A stretch of 41,861 nt of DNA from JBDIBB01 sp039812685 (GTDB lineage: Bacteria > Acidobacteriota > Vicinamibacteria > Vicinamibacterales > JAFNAJ01), in the NCBI GenBank assembly GCA_039812685.1, contig JBDIBB010000023.1, positions 1 through 41,861 on the forward strand, read 5' to 3'. The notes beneath the pieces were generated by a model. That model did no database searches, had not been told where the DNA came from, and worked only from the letters and a program-made list of their open reading frames with translations. This document shows, piece by piece, positions 25,301-31,800 of this stretch. A program made the translations under genes and the position numbers. Numbering within the stretch: the stretch's first letter is position 1; each line of letters starts with the position of its first letter.

Positions 25301-25613
25301 GGTGTGCGACGGCCAGCTCGACAACCCGACCATCGGCCGCTGGTTCGACACCAGCTGCTTCGTCGCGCCGCCGGTCGGCGTGCTCGGCGACGCCGCCCGC
25401 ACGACGCTGTTCGGCCCTGGCCGCTACAATCTCGACGCGGCGCTCTCCAAGCGCTTCGGCCCGGTGCAGTTCCGCGCCGAGGTGTTCAACGTGTTCAACA
25501 ACGCGCAGTTCTCGCCCCCGGGCACCGCGGTCGGCGCGCCCAACTTCGGCGTGATCGAGTCCACGGTGAAGGGCTCGCGGCAGATCCAGCTCGCGTTGAA
25601 GTACACGTTCTGA
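22335..25613 (+). CDS. Oar-like TonB-dependent receptor with carboxypeptidase-regulatory-like domain
   Basis: The product has 1092 residues from the ATG at 22335 (AGGTGG nearby; an earlier in-frame ATG at 22302 adds 11 residues before the signal peptide). After the signal peptide (about 1-26, APVSAQ) comes a carboxypeptidase-regulatory-like beta sandwich (about 28-110: GSISGTVMDAQRGGIPGA, TDAVGRYTMPLLPIGSYTV). A plug domain follows (about 125-250: VAELPLNGRNFVQLALL, YDGVDDNEL, NYQAQYGSRGG), then a large barrel ending in the aromatic ALKYTF. Oar-like receptors are abundant in Acidobacteriota and import or bind large or complex ligands across the outer membrane. Its position before a nucleoside hydrolase and next to a LacI gene suggests nucleosides, oligonucleotides or other N-ribosides as ligand. 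No TonB box is obvious. Confidence 0.9.
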   Translation: MKLPWLRVPTVVLAVAWFAAAPVSAQSVGSISGTVMDAQRGGIPGAVVTARNEGTSAVREVVTDAVGRYTMPLLPIGSYTVTATMDGFQQQERSRIVLEVQASLTLDFILQISGLTAEVTVTSEAAQVQLQRSDANLGQLINAQQVAELPLNGRNFVQLALLGPGTTTGRAGSFLAQGPSSEVSYRGTMSVSAQGMRENANDWLYDGVDDNELTAGGVGILPNVDSIREFKVLTHNYQAQYGSRGGTTILVSSKSGENAFKGSVFGFLRNDALDARNFFDGAQKRPWEQYTYGASLGGPIRRDKTFFFAAFQGNNIEEGLTRRLTVPTALMHQGIFTEAFPGAPAATIYDPATTRVDPATGQLVRDPFPNNTIPANRIDPIGKALLDLLPLPTFSDRLTGNYLSNPVKTLDDYEGDVRVDHNINNDNRVFLRFSIEEAEQYLPTGLPGFGATGSFASNQTFETSARNLALSYTKVFGNSIVNQATAGYNRVFNYITSYGYKSNKSRELGIPGANLGTDETSSLTRATIQNFVGFGDRGFSPFQGGTNVFHYTNTTTVVRGSHNLNMGGTFRAMQLNQLGDNALAGWFSFTRLFTAGYTPAGTLNASTGSAVASLLLGLPASGGRSDQLQGSVKGRRWKEYRGFIDDTWRLNNSLTLTLGVAYMVTTPQTEAKGRYSNIDFHTGEVFVGGTVGVKTDWSNIQPRIGFAWTPGENAATVVRGGYGIYHDVSAVGGAPGPWQNPPFANTYAFTSNNVTPVRTLATGFPDNSQPTDPTNYRGAWTAVDPNAKQGRIQQWSVNVERQLPWNTVASLAYAGTYADRLFDKGRNMNTATPGPGFNPPERRPFPNTDAISTDVSRGWMSYHSMQARVERRTSGGFYLLGAYTWSKALTNGVAGFGGDPGIIYYPVASDDLNKASSNTDLRHNFTASVLYDIPMGSGRKFLSNATGLTQAVLGGWSINGIFVAHSGYPLGMTMSTNQAGTSFGNRPNRVCDGQLDNPTIGRWFDTSCFVAPPVGVLGDAARTTLFGPGRYNLDAALSKRFGPVQFRAEVFNVFNNAQFSPPGTAVGAPNFGVIESTVKGSRQIQLALKYTF

Positions 25614-25641
25614 GGCTTGGGGCCTGGGGCCTGGGGCCTGA
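25614..25641. repeat. Four tandem 7-base units, GGCCTGG type
   Basis: Four heptamers follow the receptor stop directly: one GGCTTGG variant, two GGCCTGG and a last GGCCTGA. They fill the start of the 156-base gap before the nucleoside hydrolase. Function unknown; copy number may vary by slippage. Confidence 0.7.
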
Positions 25642-25769
25642 CCAGTGGTCGGGTCCCGGGCTCCACCTGCCTTGACCAGACTCCGGATTCCGGGCGCGGG
25701 ATGGGGCTCGGGACCGACCCGCACCCCGGCGCCTGCCGACCGCCGATCACCGACCGAGAGTGAGATCCC

Positions 25770-26819
25770 ATGAGACGCCTGGCTGCCTGTGCCGTGCTCC
25801 TCGCGTTGTGCGCCGCCGTCCCGGCGGCGGCGCAACCGTCGCAGAAGATCGTCTTCGACACCGACTTCGCCTTCGCGCCGCAGGACGATGCGATGGCGCT
25901 GTTCTTCGTGCTCAACAGCCCCGAGATCCAGATCCTCGGCATCACCACCGTCGCCGGCAACAAGAGCCTGAACGTGGCGACCGCCGACGTCCTGAAGACC
26001 CTCGAGCTCACGGGCCGGACCGAGATCCCCGTCTATCGCGGGGCCTCCGCGCCGCTGCTGCACGAGGTCTCGCCGTGGGACCGGCAGCAGTACGGCAGCT
26101 GGTGGGACACGGGCCCGGCGCCGGCGCCGCCCGGCGGCTTCGCGACGGCCAAGACCACCGAGCCGCGCAGCGCCATCGACTTCCTGGTCGACACCGTGAT
26201 GAAGAGCCCGGGGCAGGTGACGATCCTGGCGCTCGGGCCGCTCACCAACGTCGCGATGGCGATGCGGATGCAGCCGGACTTCGCGCGCAACGTGAAGCAA
26301 CTGGTCATCATGGGCGGCGCCATCGCGTCGCTGCCCGACGGCGGCGGCAACCACACGCCCAACGCCGAGTACAACTTCTACGTCGACCCCGAGGCGGCGC
26401 AGATCGTGCTGCGCTCCGGCATCCCGATCCTGCTCTCGCCCCTGAACATCTCGCGCAAGGCGCGGTTCACCCGGGAGTGGTACGAGAAGATCGCCGCCGC
26501 CGACACGGCGATCGCGCGCATCGTCAAGGAGCGCATGGGGCCCGGTTTCGAACAGCGGCCCGATCGGACCCCGCTGATGTACGACCAGGTGGCCGCCGTG
26601 GCGCTCGTCGACCCGACGCTGATGAAGACCGTGGAGTGGTACGTGGACGTCGACGCCACGCCGGGCCCGAACTACGGCGTGTCGGTCGGGGCGCGTGAGC
26701 GGTGGTCCGGCGGCGAGCGCGCACAGAAGATGCAGGTTCAGACCGATCTCGAGTACGACCGCTTCATGCGACTCTACGTGGAGCGTGTGACGCGTCGGGC
26801 CGCCGCGCCGACGCGATAG
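25770..26819 (+). CDS. Exported nucleoside hydrolase, receptor-arm copy
   Basis: The product has 349 residues. A signal peptide (about 1-21, PAAAQ) precedes the IUNH fold with KIVFDTDFAFAPQDDAMALFF (D30, D32, D39, D40), LGITTVAGNKSLNVA near 57, VTILALGPLTNVAMAM near 150, LVIMGGAIA near 178 and AEYNFYVDPEAAQIVL near 200. The Asp cluster is complete, with three extra residues between DxD and DD compared with cytoplasmic members. It should hydrolyse nucleosides to base plus ribose in the periplasm. It is about 43% shorter in its C-terminal extension than nothing here requires; its length is close to the other two copies. It lies between the receptor and the DMT porter and probably shares their transcript. 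Confidence 0.92.
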   Translation: MRRLAACAVLLALCAAVPAAAQPSQKIVFDTDFAFAPQDDAMALFFVLNSPEIQILGITTVAGNKSLNVATADVLKTLELTGRTEIPVYRGASAPLLHEVSPWDRQQYGSWWDTGPAPAPPGGFATAKTTEPRSAIDFLVDTVMKSPGQVTILALGPLTNVAMAMRMQPDFARNVKQLVIMGGAIASLPDGGGNHTPNAEYNFYVDPEAAQIVLRSGIPILLSPLNISRKARFTREWYEKIAAADTAIARIVKERMGPGFEQRPDRTPLMYDQVAAVALVDPTLMKTVEWYVDVDATPGPNYGVSVGARERWSGGERAQKMQVQTDLEYDRFMRLYVERVTRRAAAPTR

Positions 26820-26881
26820 AGTGTGCACGCACCCGCACCGCGGCGCGTCTGGCGTCCCGGTGACGGGACCGGAGGATCGAC

Positions 26882-27886
26882 ATGACCATTGTTGAGTCTT
26901 ACGGCGTGGCCGTGGTGCTGTGCGTCGTCACGATGCTCTGCTGGGGCTCCTGGGCCAACACGCAGAAGCTGGCGAGCAAGGAGTGGCGGTTCGAGCTCTT
27001 CTACTGGGACTACGCGATCGGCGTCCTGCTGTTCTCGCTCGTCCTGGCCTTCACCTTCGGCAGCACGGGCACGGCGGGCCGCGGCTTCCTCGCCGACTTC
27101 GGCCAGGCCGAGCAGGGCGCGCTCGTCTCGGCCTTCACCGGCGGCGTCGTCTTCAACCTGTCGAACATCCTGCTGGTGGCGGCCATCGACATCGCGGGGC
27201 TCGCCGTCGCGTTCCCCATCGGCGTCGGCCTCGCCCTCGTGCTCGGCGTCATCACGAACTACATGGCCACGCCGGTCGGCAACCCCGTGCTGCTGTTCCT
27301 CGGCGTCGCGCTGGTGGTCGTCGCCATCGTGCTGTCGGCCATCTCCTACAGCCGCCTGCCGACACAGGGCCAGCGGACCGCCGGAAAGGGCATCGCCATC
27401 TCGATCGTCGCCGGCGTGCTGATGGGCTTCTTCTACCGGTTCGTCGCCGCGTCGATGTCGACCGACTTCGTCAACCTCGAGCCGGGCAAGCTCGGGCCCT
27501 ACACGGCCATCGTCGTCTTCTCGGCGGGCCTGCTGGTCTCGAACTTCCTCTGGAACACGATCGTGATGATGCGGCCGTTCGTGGGTGAGCCGGTGCCCTT
27601 CGGCGACTATTTCTCGAAGGGGACGCCGCGACTGCACCTGATCGGCATGCTCGGCGGCGCGATCTGGAACCTGGGGATGTCGCTCAGCATCATCGCGGCG
27701 GGCGCGGCCGGCTTCGCCATCTCCTACGGGCTCGGTCAGGGCGCCACGCTGGTGGCCGCCCTCTGGGGCGTGTTCATCTGGAAGGAGTTCAAGGGCGCCC
27801 CGGCCGGTACCTCGCGCCTGCTCACGCTGATGTTCCTGTCGTTCGTCGTCGGCCTGACGCTGATCGTCGCCGCACGCCTCGCCTGA
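26882..27886 (+). CDS. GRP/ureide-permease-like transporter (DMT superfamily), probable ribose or nucleobase porter
   Basis: The product has 334 residues with ten membrane helices, the plan of the DMT superfamily. MLCWGSWANTQKLASKEWRFELFYWDYAIG at about 18-47 is the characteristic N-terminus of GRP-type sugar porters and of their plant relatives, the ureide permeases. Later signatures are FNLSNILLVAAIDIAGLAVAFPIGVGLAL near 95-123, MGFFYRFVA near 181, and a C-terminal GVFIWKEFKG. GGAGG lies six bases before the ATG. In Bacteroides, relatives of this type (RbsP) import ribose next to ribokinase and nucleoside hydrolases. The same role fits here because the locus has a ribokinase but no other sugar transporter. 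A nucleobase or ureide substrate remains possible. Confidence 0.85.
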   Translation: MTIVESYGVAVVLCVVTMLCWGSWANTQKLASKEWRFELFYWDYAIGVLLFSLVLAFTFGSTGTAGRGFLADFGQAEQGALVSAFTGGVVFNLSNILLVAAIDIAGLAVAFPIGVGLALVLGVITNYMATPVGNPVLLFLGVALVVVAIVLSAISYSRLPTQGQRTAGKGIAISIVAGVLMGFFYRFVAASMSTDFVNLEPGKLGPYTAIVVFSAGLLVSNFLWNTIVMMRPFVGEPVPFGDYFSKGTPRLHLIGMLGGAIWNLGMSLSIIAAGAAGFAISYGLGQGATLVAALWGVFIWKEFKGAPAGTSRLLTLMFLSFVVGLTLIVAARLA

Positions 27887-28273
27887 CCGTCCTGCACCGC
27901 GTCGCAGGGGCGCCTGCCCGCCGGGCAGGCGCCCCTGCGACAGCCAGGCGACAGCACCTCTGCCACCTGGCGTGCCCGCTCCGCCACCTGGTGCGCGGCC
28001 TCGCCTCCCCTCACTCCTGGCCTCCGGACCAGCCGTCGGCGCCCACCCCCTCGACCAGGCCCCGCGCAGCCGTCATCCCGCCCGGCGTCGTGGCCGCAAC
28101 CCGGATCGCGATCACGATCGGGACGTCGCCCCGCCGCCAACCGGCGGCGCCGACACCGGCTGGCTGACGCCGATGTCATGAAGTCGTGAGCGTCGTGTGC
28201 CTGCCGGCGTCGTCTCATGGAGAAAGACGTTGGGCCCCACCGGGGCCGCAGGAATCAGGAAGGAGGCCAGGTC
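27887..28273. other. 387-base gap with no recognised gene
   Basis: It begins with a perfect 19-base-pair hairpin (27901-27941), continues with Pro/Arg-rich coding-like noise without a start supported by a ribosome binding site, and ends with AGGAGG at 28261-28266, which belongs to the small secreted protein gene. The promoter of that gene should lie here but is not obvious. Confidence 0.5.
27901..27941. terminator. Perfect 19-base-pair hairpin after the transporter gene
   Basis: Arms 27901-27919 and 27923-27941 are exact reverse complements with a three-base loop. It starts 14 bases after the stop of the last gene of the receptor arm. It lacks a T run, so it may end transcription Rho-independently only weakly, protect the 3' end, or be a mobile palindromic repeat. 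Confidence 0.6.
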
Positions 28274-28672
28274 ATGCGACAGGCGATGACACGCTCGGGG
28301 CTGGTGATGGTGGCACTGCTGGTGTTTGCGGCAATGACGCAGGCGCAGACGGTCGTCAAGGTGAACGTGCCGTTTGCGTTCAAGGCCGGCAACGACTCGT
28401 TCGCGGCCGGAGCCTACACGATCCGGACCAACGATACCGACATGACCGTCGAGGTGACGCCGGCCAACGGCCGCGGCTTCCCGCTGCTGGCCGAAACGCG
28501 CCTCGGGGGCTCGGGCGTCCCGACGGCCGAGGGCCGGCTGGTGTTCGACAAGGTCGGCGACCAGCATTACCTGTCGGAAGTATGGGCTCCGAACGAGGAC
28601 GGGTATCTGCTGCACGTCACGAGGGGCAAGCACAGCCACGTGCACGTCAAGTTCGAGAAGCGCGCGAGTTGA
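28274..28672 (+). CDS. Small secreted protein of an acidobacterial type, function unknown
   Basis: The product has 132 residues. It has a clear signal peptide (about 1-24, MTQAQ) and a beta-rich mature part opening with VVKVNVPFAFKAGNDSFAAGAYTI and closing with a His/Lys-rich tail (GKHSHVHVKFEKRAS). Small secreted proteins with the VPFAF-x-AG-x-x-F-PAG-Y opening are found in many copies in Acidobacteriota genomes; their role is unknown. The start is well supported by AGGAGG seven bases upstream. It lies alone between the nucleoside locus and the MurQ fusion and shows no functional tie to either. The family statement is from memory of similar proteins. Confidence 0.75.
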   Translation: MRQAMTRSGLVMVALLVFAAMTQAQTVVKVNVPFAFKAGNDSFAAGAYTIRTNDTDMTVEVTPANGRGFPLLAETRLGGSGVPTAEGRLVFDKVGDQHYLSEVWAPNEDGYLLHVTRGKHSHVHVKFEKRAS

Positions 28673-28838
28673 TCGTCGCGTTGCGCGATAGTGGCAGACG
28701 TGCCGCGCACGCGAACCGGCGCGCTGGCCGGGTGGCGGACACCGCCGCCCGGCCCCGGTCCGTCGTGGCCAACGCGCCCTGCGGTAGTCTCGTCTGACGT
28801 CCCCGTGCCGGATCGTCCGGTTCGCGGCCCGTCCCCTG

Positions 28839-30701
28839 ATGACTCACGGTCACGTCCCGTCGGACTCCACACCTTCTCCGTCACCGGTCTGCCTCGGCAT
28901 CGAAGCCGGCGGCACCCGCACCGTCGCGATTGCGGCCGGCCCCGGCCTGCCCCCGACGTGGCGGGAGTTCGGCCAGGCGAACCTCTGGCTGCTCACCGAC
29001 GATCAACTCGCCCGTCAGTTGTGTGCGATTGCCCGCGCGATGCCGCGCCCGATGTCGATGGCGATTGGCATGGCGGGCGTCCGCACGGGCGCGGATCGCG
29101 CGAGGCTTCAGGCGGCGGCGGCACGGGCATGGCCCGGCGTGCCGTGTCACGCGACCAGCGACCTCGAGGTCGCCCTGATGGCCGCGCCGGAAGCGGTGGA
29201 TCCAGGCGGCCGGGCCGTCGATGCCCGAGTGGTCATCGTCAGCGGGACCGGATCCTGCTGCCTCGGGCGCGCCGCCGACGGCCGCACGGTGCGGGTGGGT
29301 GGATGGGGGCACGTCCTCGGCGACCGCGGCAGCGGTTACGACATCGTCGCGCGTGCCCTGCGTGCCGTCGTGCAGGCCGGGGATCGGGGCGACTGGCCCG
29401 TGCTCGGCCAGCGGTTCCTGCGGGCACTCTCGCTCAACGAACCGCACGACCTGGTCGGCTGGATCCAGGCCGCGCCGAAGGCCGAGGTGGCGGCACTCGC
29501 CGTGGAGGTGTTCGACGCGGCGGCGGCACGCGATCGGATCGCGACCGGGGTGCTGGCGGCGGCGGCACGGACGCTGGCCGACGACGCGTGCGAGTGCGCG
29601 CGCCGCATCGCCACGCCGCCGACGCCGGTGCAGTTCGTGCTCGCCGGCGGGGTGCTGCTGAAGCAGCCGCGCTTCGCCGCGCGCGTGCGCCGTGTGATCC
29701 ACCAGATCCGGCCCGGCGCCGTCCTCACCCCGCTCACGCGCGAGGGCGCGTGGGGTGCGGTTGAACTCGCCCGCCGGCACCTCGGGCTGCCGGCCCGGGC
29801 CGTGGAGCACGGCACCGCGCCCGCGCCCGTCGTGGAGGACTCGCTTCACGCGCTGGCCGGCTCTCCAACCGAGCGGCGCAACCCGCGATCGGCGCACCTC
29901 GATCGTCTCCCGGTGGAGGATGCCGTCGCCCTGATGCTGCGCGAGGAGCTGCGCGTGCCGAGGGCGCTGCTCGCGCATCGCGCCGCCATCGCGCGGGGCG
30001 TGCGAGTGATCGCGCGGGCGTTCCGGCAGGGCGGCCGGCTGTTCTACGTGGGCGCGGGCACCAGCGGCCGGCTGGGCGTGCTCGACGCCAGCGAGTGCCC
30101 GCCGACGTTTCGCACCTCGCGCGACCTGGTGCAGGGCATCATCGCCGGCGGGCCGGCGGCCCTCTGGTCGGCGGTGGAAGGCGCCGAGGACGACGGGCCG
30201 GCGGGCGCGCGGGCGCTGGCGGCCCGCGGCATCGGCCGACGCGACGTGGTGGTCGGCATCGCGGCGAGCGGCCGCACGCCCTTCGTCCGGGGCGCGCTGG
30301 GCGAGGCGAAGCGGCGCGGTGCGGCAACGATCCTGCTCTGCTTCAATCCCCATGTGGCGATCCCGCGATGGGAGCGGCCCGCGCTGATCATCGCGCCCGA
30401 TGTCGGGCCGGAGATCCTCACGGGCTCCACGCGCCTGAAGGCCGGCACCGCCACCAAGCTGGTGCTCAACGCGTTCACCACGCTCGCCATGGTGCGGCTC
30501 GGCAAGGTGCGCGGCAACCTGATGATCGACATGAAGCCGTCGAACGCGAAGCTGCGCGATCGCGCCGTGCGAATCGTCAGCGACCTGACGGGCGCTGGCG
30601 CGGAGACTGCCCGTGCCGCGCTCGAACGAACCGCCTGGGACGTGAGGAAGGCGTGCGCCAGCCTGGCGCGGGCGGGCAGACGGGAGGCGGGCGCGCGGTG
30701 A
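28839..30701 (+). CDS. murQ: Fusion of BadF/MurK-type amino-sugar kinase and MurQ etherase
   Basis: This 620-residue protein joins two complete enzymes. Residues 17-330 are an acetate-kinase-fold kinase of the BadF/MurK/GlcNAc-kinase type: CLGIEAGGTRTVAIAAG (phosphate 1), VIVSGTGSCCLGRAADG with GGWGHVLGDRGSGYDI near 130-168, and VLAGGVLLKQP (adenosine motif) near 267. Residues 345-612 are MurQ: LDRLPVEDAVALM, YVGAGTSGRLGVLDASECPPTF near 405-427 (catalytic Glu in DASE), WSAVEGAEDDGP (second Glu), VGIAASGRTPFV, GSTRLKAGTATKLVLN and GNLMIDMKPSN. MurK phosphorylates N-acetylmuramic acid; MurQ removes lactate to give GlcNAc-6-phosphate. One chain would thus carry out two successive steps of peptidoglycan recycling in the cytoplasm. 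No transporter or nagA lies nearby. Confidence 0.92.
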   Translation: MTHGHVPSDSTPSPSPVCLGIEAGGTRTVAIAAGPGLPPTWREFGQANLWLLTDDQLARQLCAIARAMPRPMSMAIGMAGVRTGADRARLQAAAARAWPGVPCHATSDLEVALMAAPEAVDPGGRAVDARVVIVSGTGSCCLGRAADGRTVRVGGWGHVLGDRGSGYDIVARALRAVVQAGDRGDWPVLGQRFLRALSLNEPHDLVGWIQAAPKAEVAALAVEVFDAAAARDRIATGVLAAAARTLADDACECARRIATPPTPVQFVLAGGVLLKQPRFAARVRRVIHQIRPGAVLTPLTREGAWGAVELARRHLGLPARAVEHGTAPAPVVEDSLHALAGSPTERRNPRSAHLDRLPVEDAVALMLREELRVPRALLAHRAAIARGVRVIARAFRQGGRLFYVGAGTSGRLGVLDASECPPTFRTSRDLVQGIIAGGPAALWSAVEGAEDDGPAGARALAARGIGRRDVVVGIAASGRTPFVRGALGEAKRRGAATILLCFNPHVAIPRWERPALIIAPDVGPEILTGSTRLKAGTATKLVLNAFTTLAMVRLGKVRGNLMIDMKPSNAKLRDRAVRIVSDLTGAGAETARAALERTAWDVRKACASLARAGRREAGAR

Positions 30702-30864
30702 ACCTGTCGTCGACGGGTTCCTCGCACCCTGGCAATGACTGACGGCCAGCGCGCCGGTCGGCTGCGGTACGAGGATCTTCCGGCCGGCGCGTCCCGTGTT
30801 CGCGACCCGGAACCACCTTGGTGCGCGCTGTCAGGCGAAGTGACCTGGAGCGAACCGGCGTCCC

Positions 30865-31797
30865 TCAGCGTTTCGTGCCTTCAATCCACTGGGTCAATCT
30901 GGCGAGATCATGCGCCCAGAAGAGAGCGAGTCCGCGTAACTGGGCCGAGCCCAGGTGCTTGAGCTTGTAGACGCCGCTGAGGACCGCAGTGGGCACGACG
31001 TTGTGCGTGCCGAACTGGTCGAGCCAGATTACGGCCTTCACCGCGGCGTCATTGTTGAGGCGTTTGATGGAGTTGGTGAACGAATTGGAGACCTTGGCCT
31101 CGATCGGCATCAGCCGGCGATCGTGCAGACCAACCAGTACATCGGCCTTCCGCGTGCCAAGCATGCACTCCCGGCAGAACTCACCAGGCCCGGGGCCTTC
31201 ATGGATAGTGTGCACCGTCCTGGGCTCGACCTTCACGTAGCCAGCCGCCACCAGGGCTGCCTCGACTGCGGATTCCTGTCCGGCCTTGCCCTCGCTGCGC
31301 CGATCCGTTGCGACGCGCTGCGACGCGATCAGCACGGCTGACGCCAGCACGGCCGCCCGTCGTTCGTCTTCGCGGGGCCTCCTTCCTTCATCGACCCAGG
31401 CGAATCGAACCCGATCCAGGCCGATCATGACCGTGTCCACCAGTCGCCGCACCAATCCCTGGTCGGATTCGAGCGTCTTCGGGGACAGGCTCTTCGCGTT
31501 GGCGACAACCTTCAGGTCATCGAGCGAGATCGGCGGACCGGAAACGTACCGGAAGGCTTCGAGGAGTTGGGCGTCGGTGAGGATCGTCAACGCGCTCTGC
31601 CCCAGGCGTGTGAGATCGACGGTCGTCTCGAGGAGCCTCTCGACAGTGTCCTGCCGTTCCTCGAACGCCGCGAGGTACGCCTCGAGCGGCTCCTCCATCC
31701 TGGCGCGCCGGAAATTCTCGATCGCGATGTCGCGCTCGGCGGCCAGTTGTTCGTCAGTCCACCATGGAGGTTGGGCGAGGCCTGGAACTGGAGGCAC
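30865..31797 (-). CDS. XamI-family type II restriction endonuclease
   Basis: The product has 310 residues with a GTG start at 31797, three bases after the methyltransferase stop. It matches the XamI family over its length: WWTDEQLAAERDIAIENFRRARMEEPLEAYL at the N-terminus, LLETTVDL near 55, and a PD-(D/E)xK-like core near 215-245 where FCRECMLGTRKADVLVG is followed by LMPIEAKVSNS (Asp, then Glu-x-Lys). XamI cuts GTCGAC. That site occurs in this DNA (for example 1335-1340 and 11842-11847), so the host must be protected by methylation. The C-terminus (GLALFWAHDLARLTQWIEG) is complete. Lower G+C than the flanks suggests horizontal transfer. Specificity is inferred from the family. Confidence 0.82.
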   Translation of the reverse strand: MPPVPGLAQPPWWTDEQLAAERDIAIENFRRARMEEPLEAYLAAFEERQDTVERLLETTVDLTRLGQSALTILTDAQLLEAFRYVSGPPISLDDLKVVANAKSLSPKTLESDQGLVRRLVDTVMIGLDRVRFAWVDEGRRPREDERRAAVLASAVLIASQRVATDRRSEGKAGQESAVEAALVAAGYVKVEPRTVHTIHEGPGPGEFCRECMLGTRKADVLVGLHDRRLMPIEAKVSNSFTNSIKRLNNDAAVKAVIWLDQFGTHNVVPTAVLSGVYKLKHLGSAQLRGLALFWAHDLARLTQWIEGTKR

Positions 31798-31800
31798 GCC

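Noticed and set aside
22341..26828. A minus-strand open frame of about 1495 codons opposite the receptor and nucleoside hydrolase
   Set aside because: Its translation is Arg/Gly/Val/His-rich without domains, and the plus strand of the same stretch encodes two well-conserved exported proteins. It results from the high G+C third-position bias.
27972..28181. A 69-codon plus-strand frame in the gap after the DMT porter
   Set aside because: It is Pro/Arg-rich without a ribosome binding site, domain or signal peptide, and its composition is that of non-coding G+C-rich DNA.
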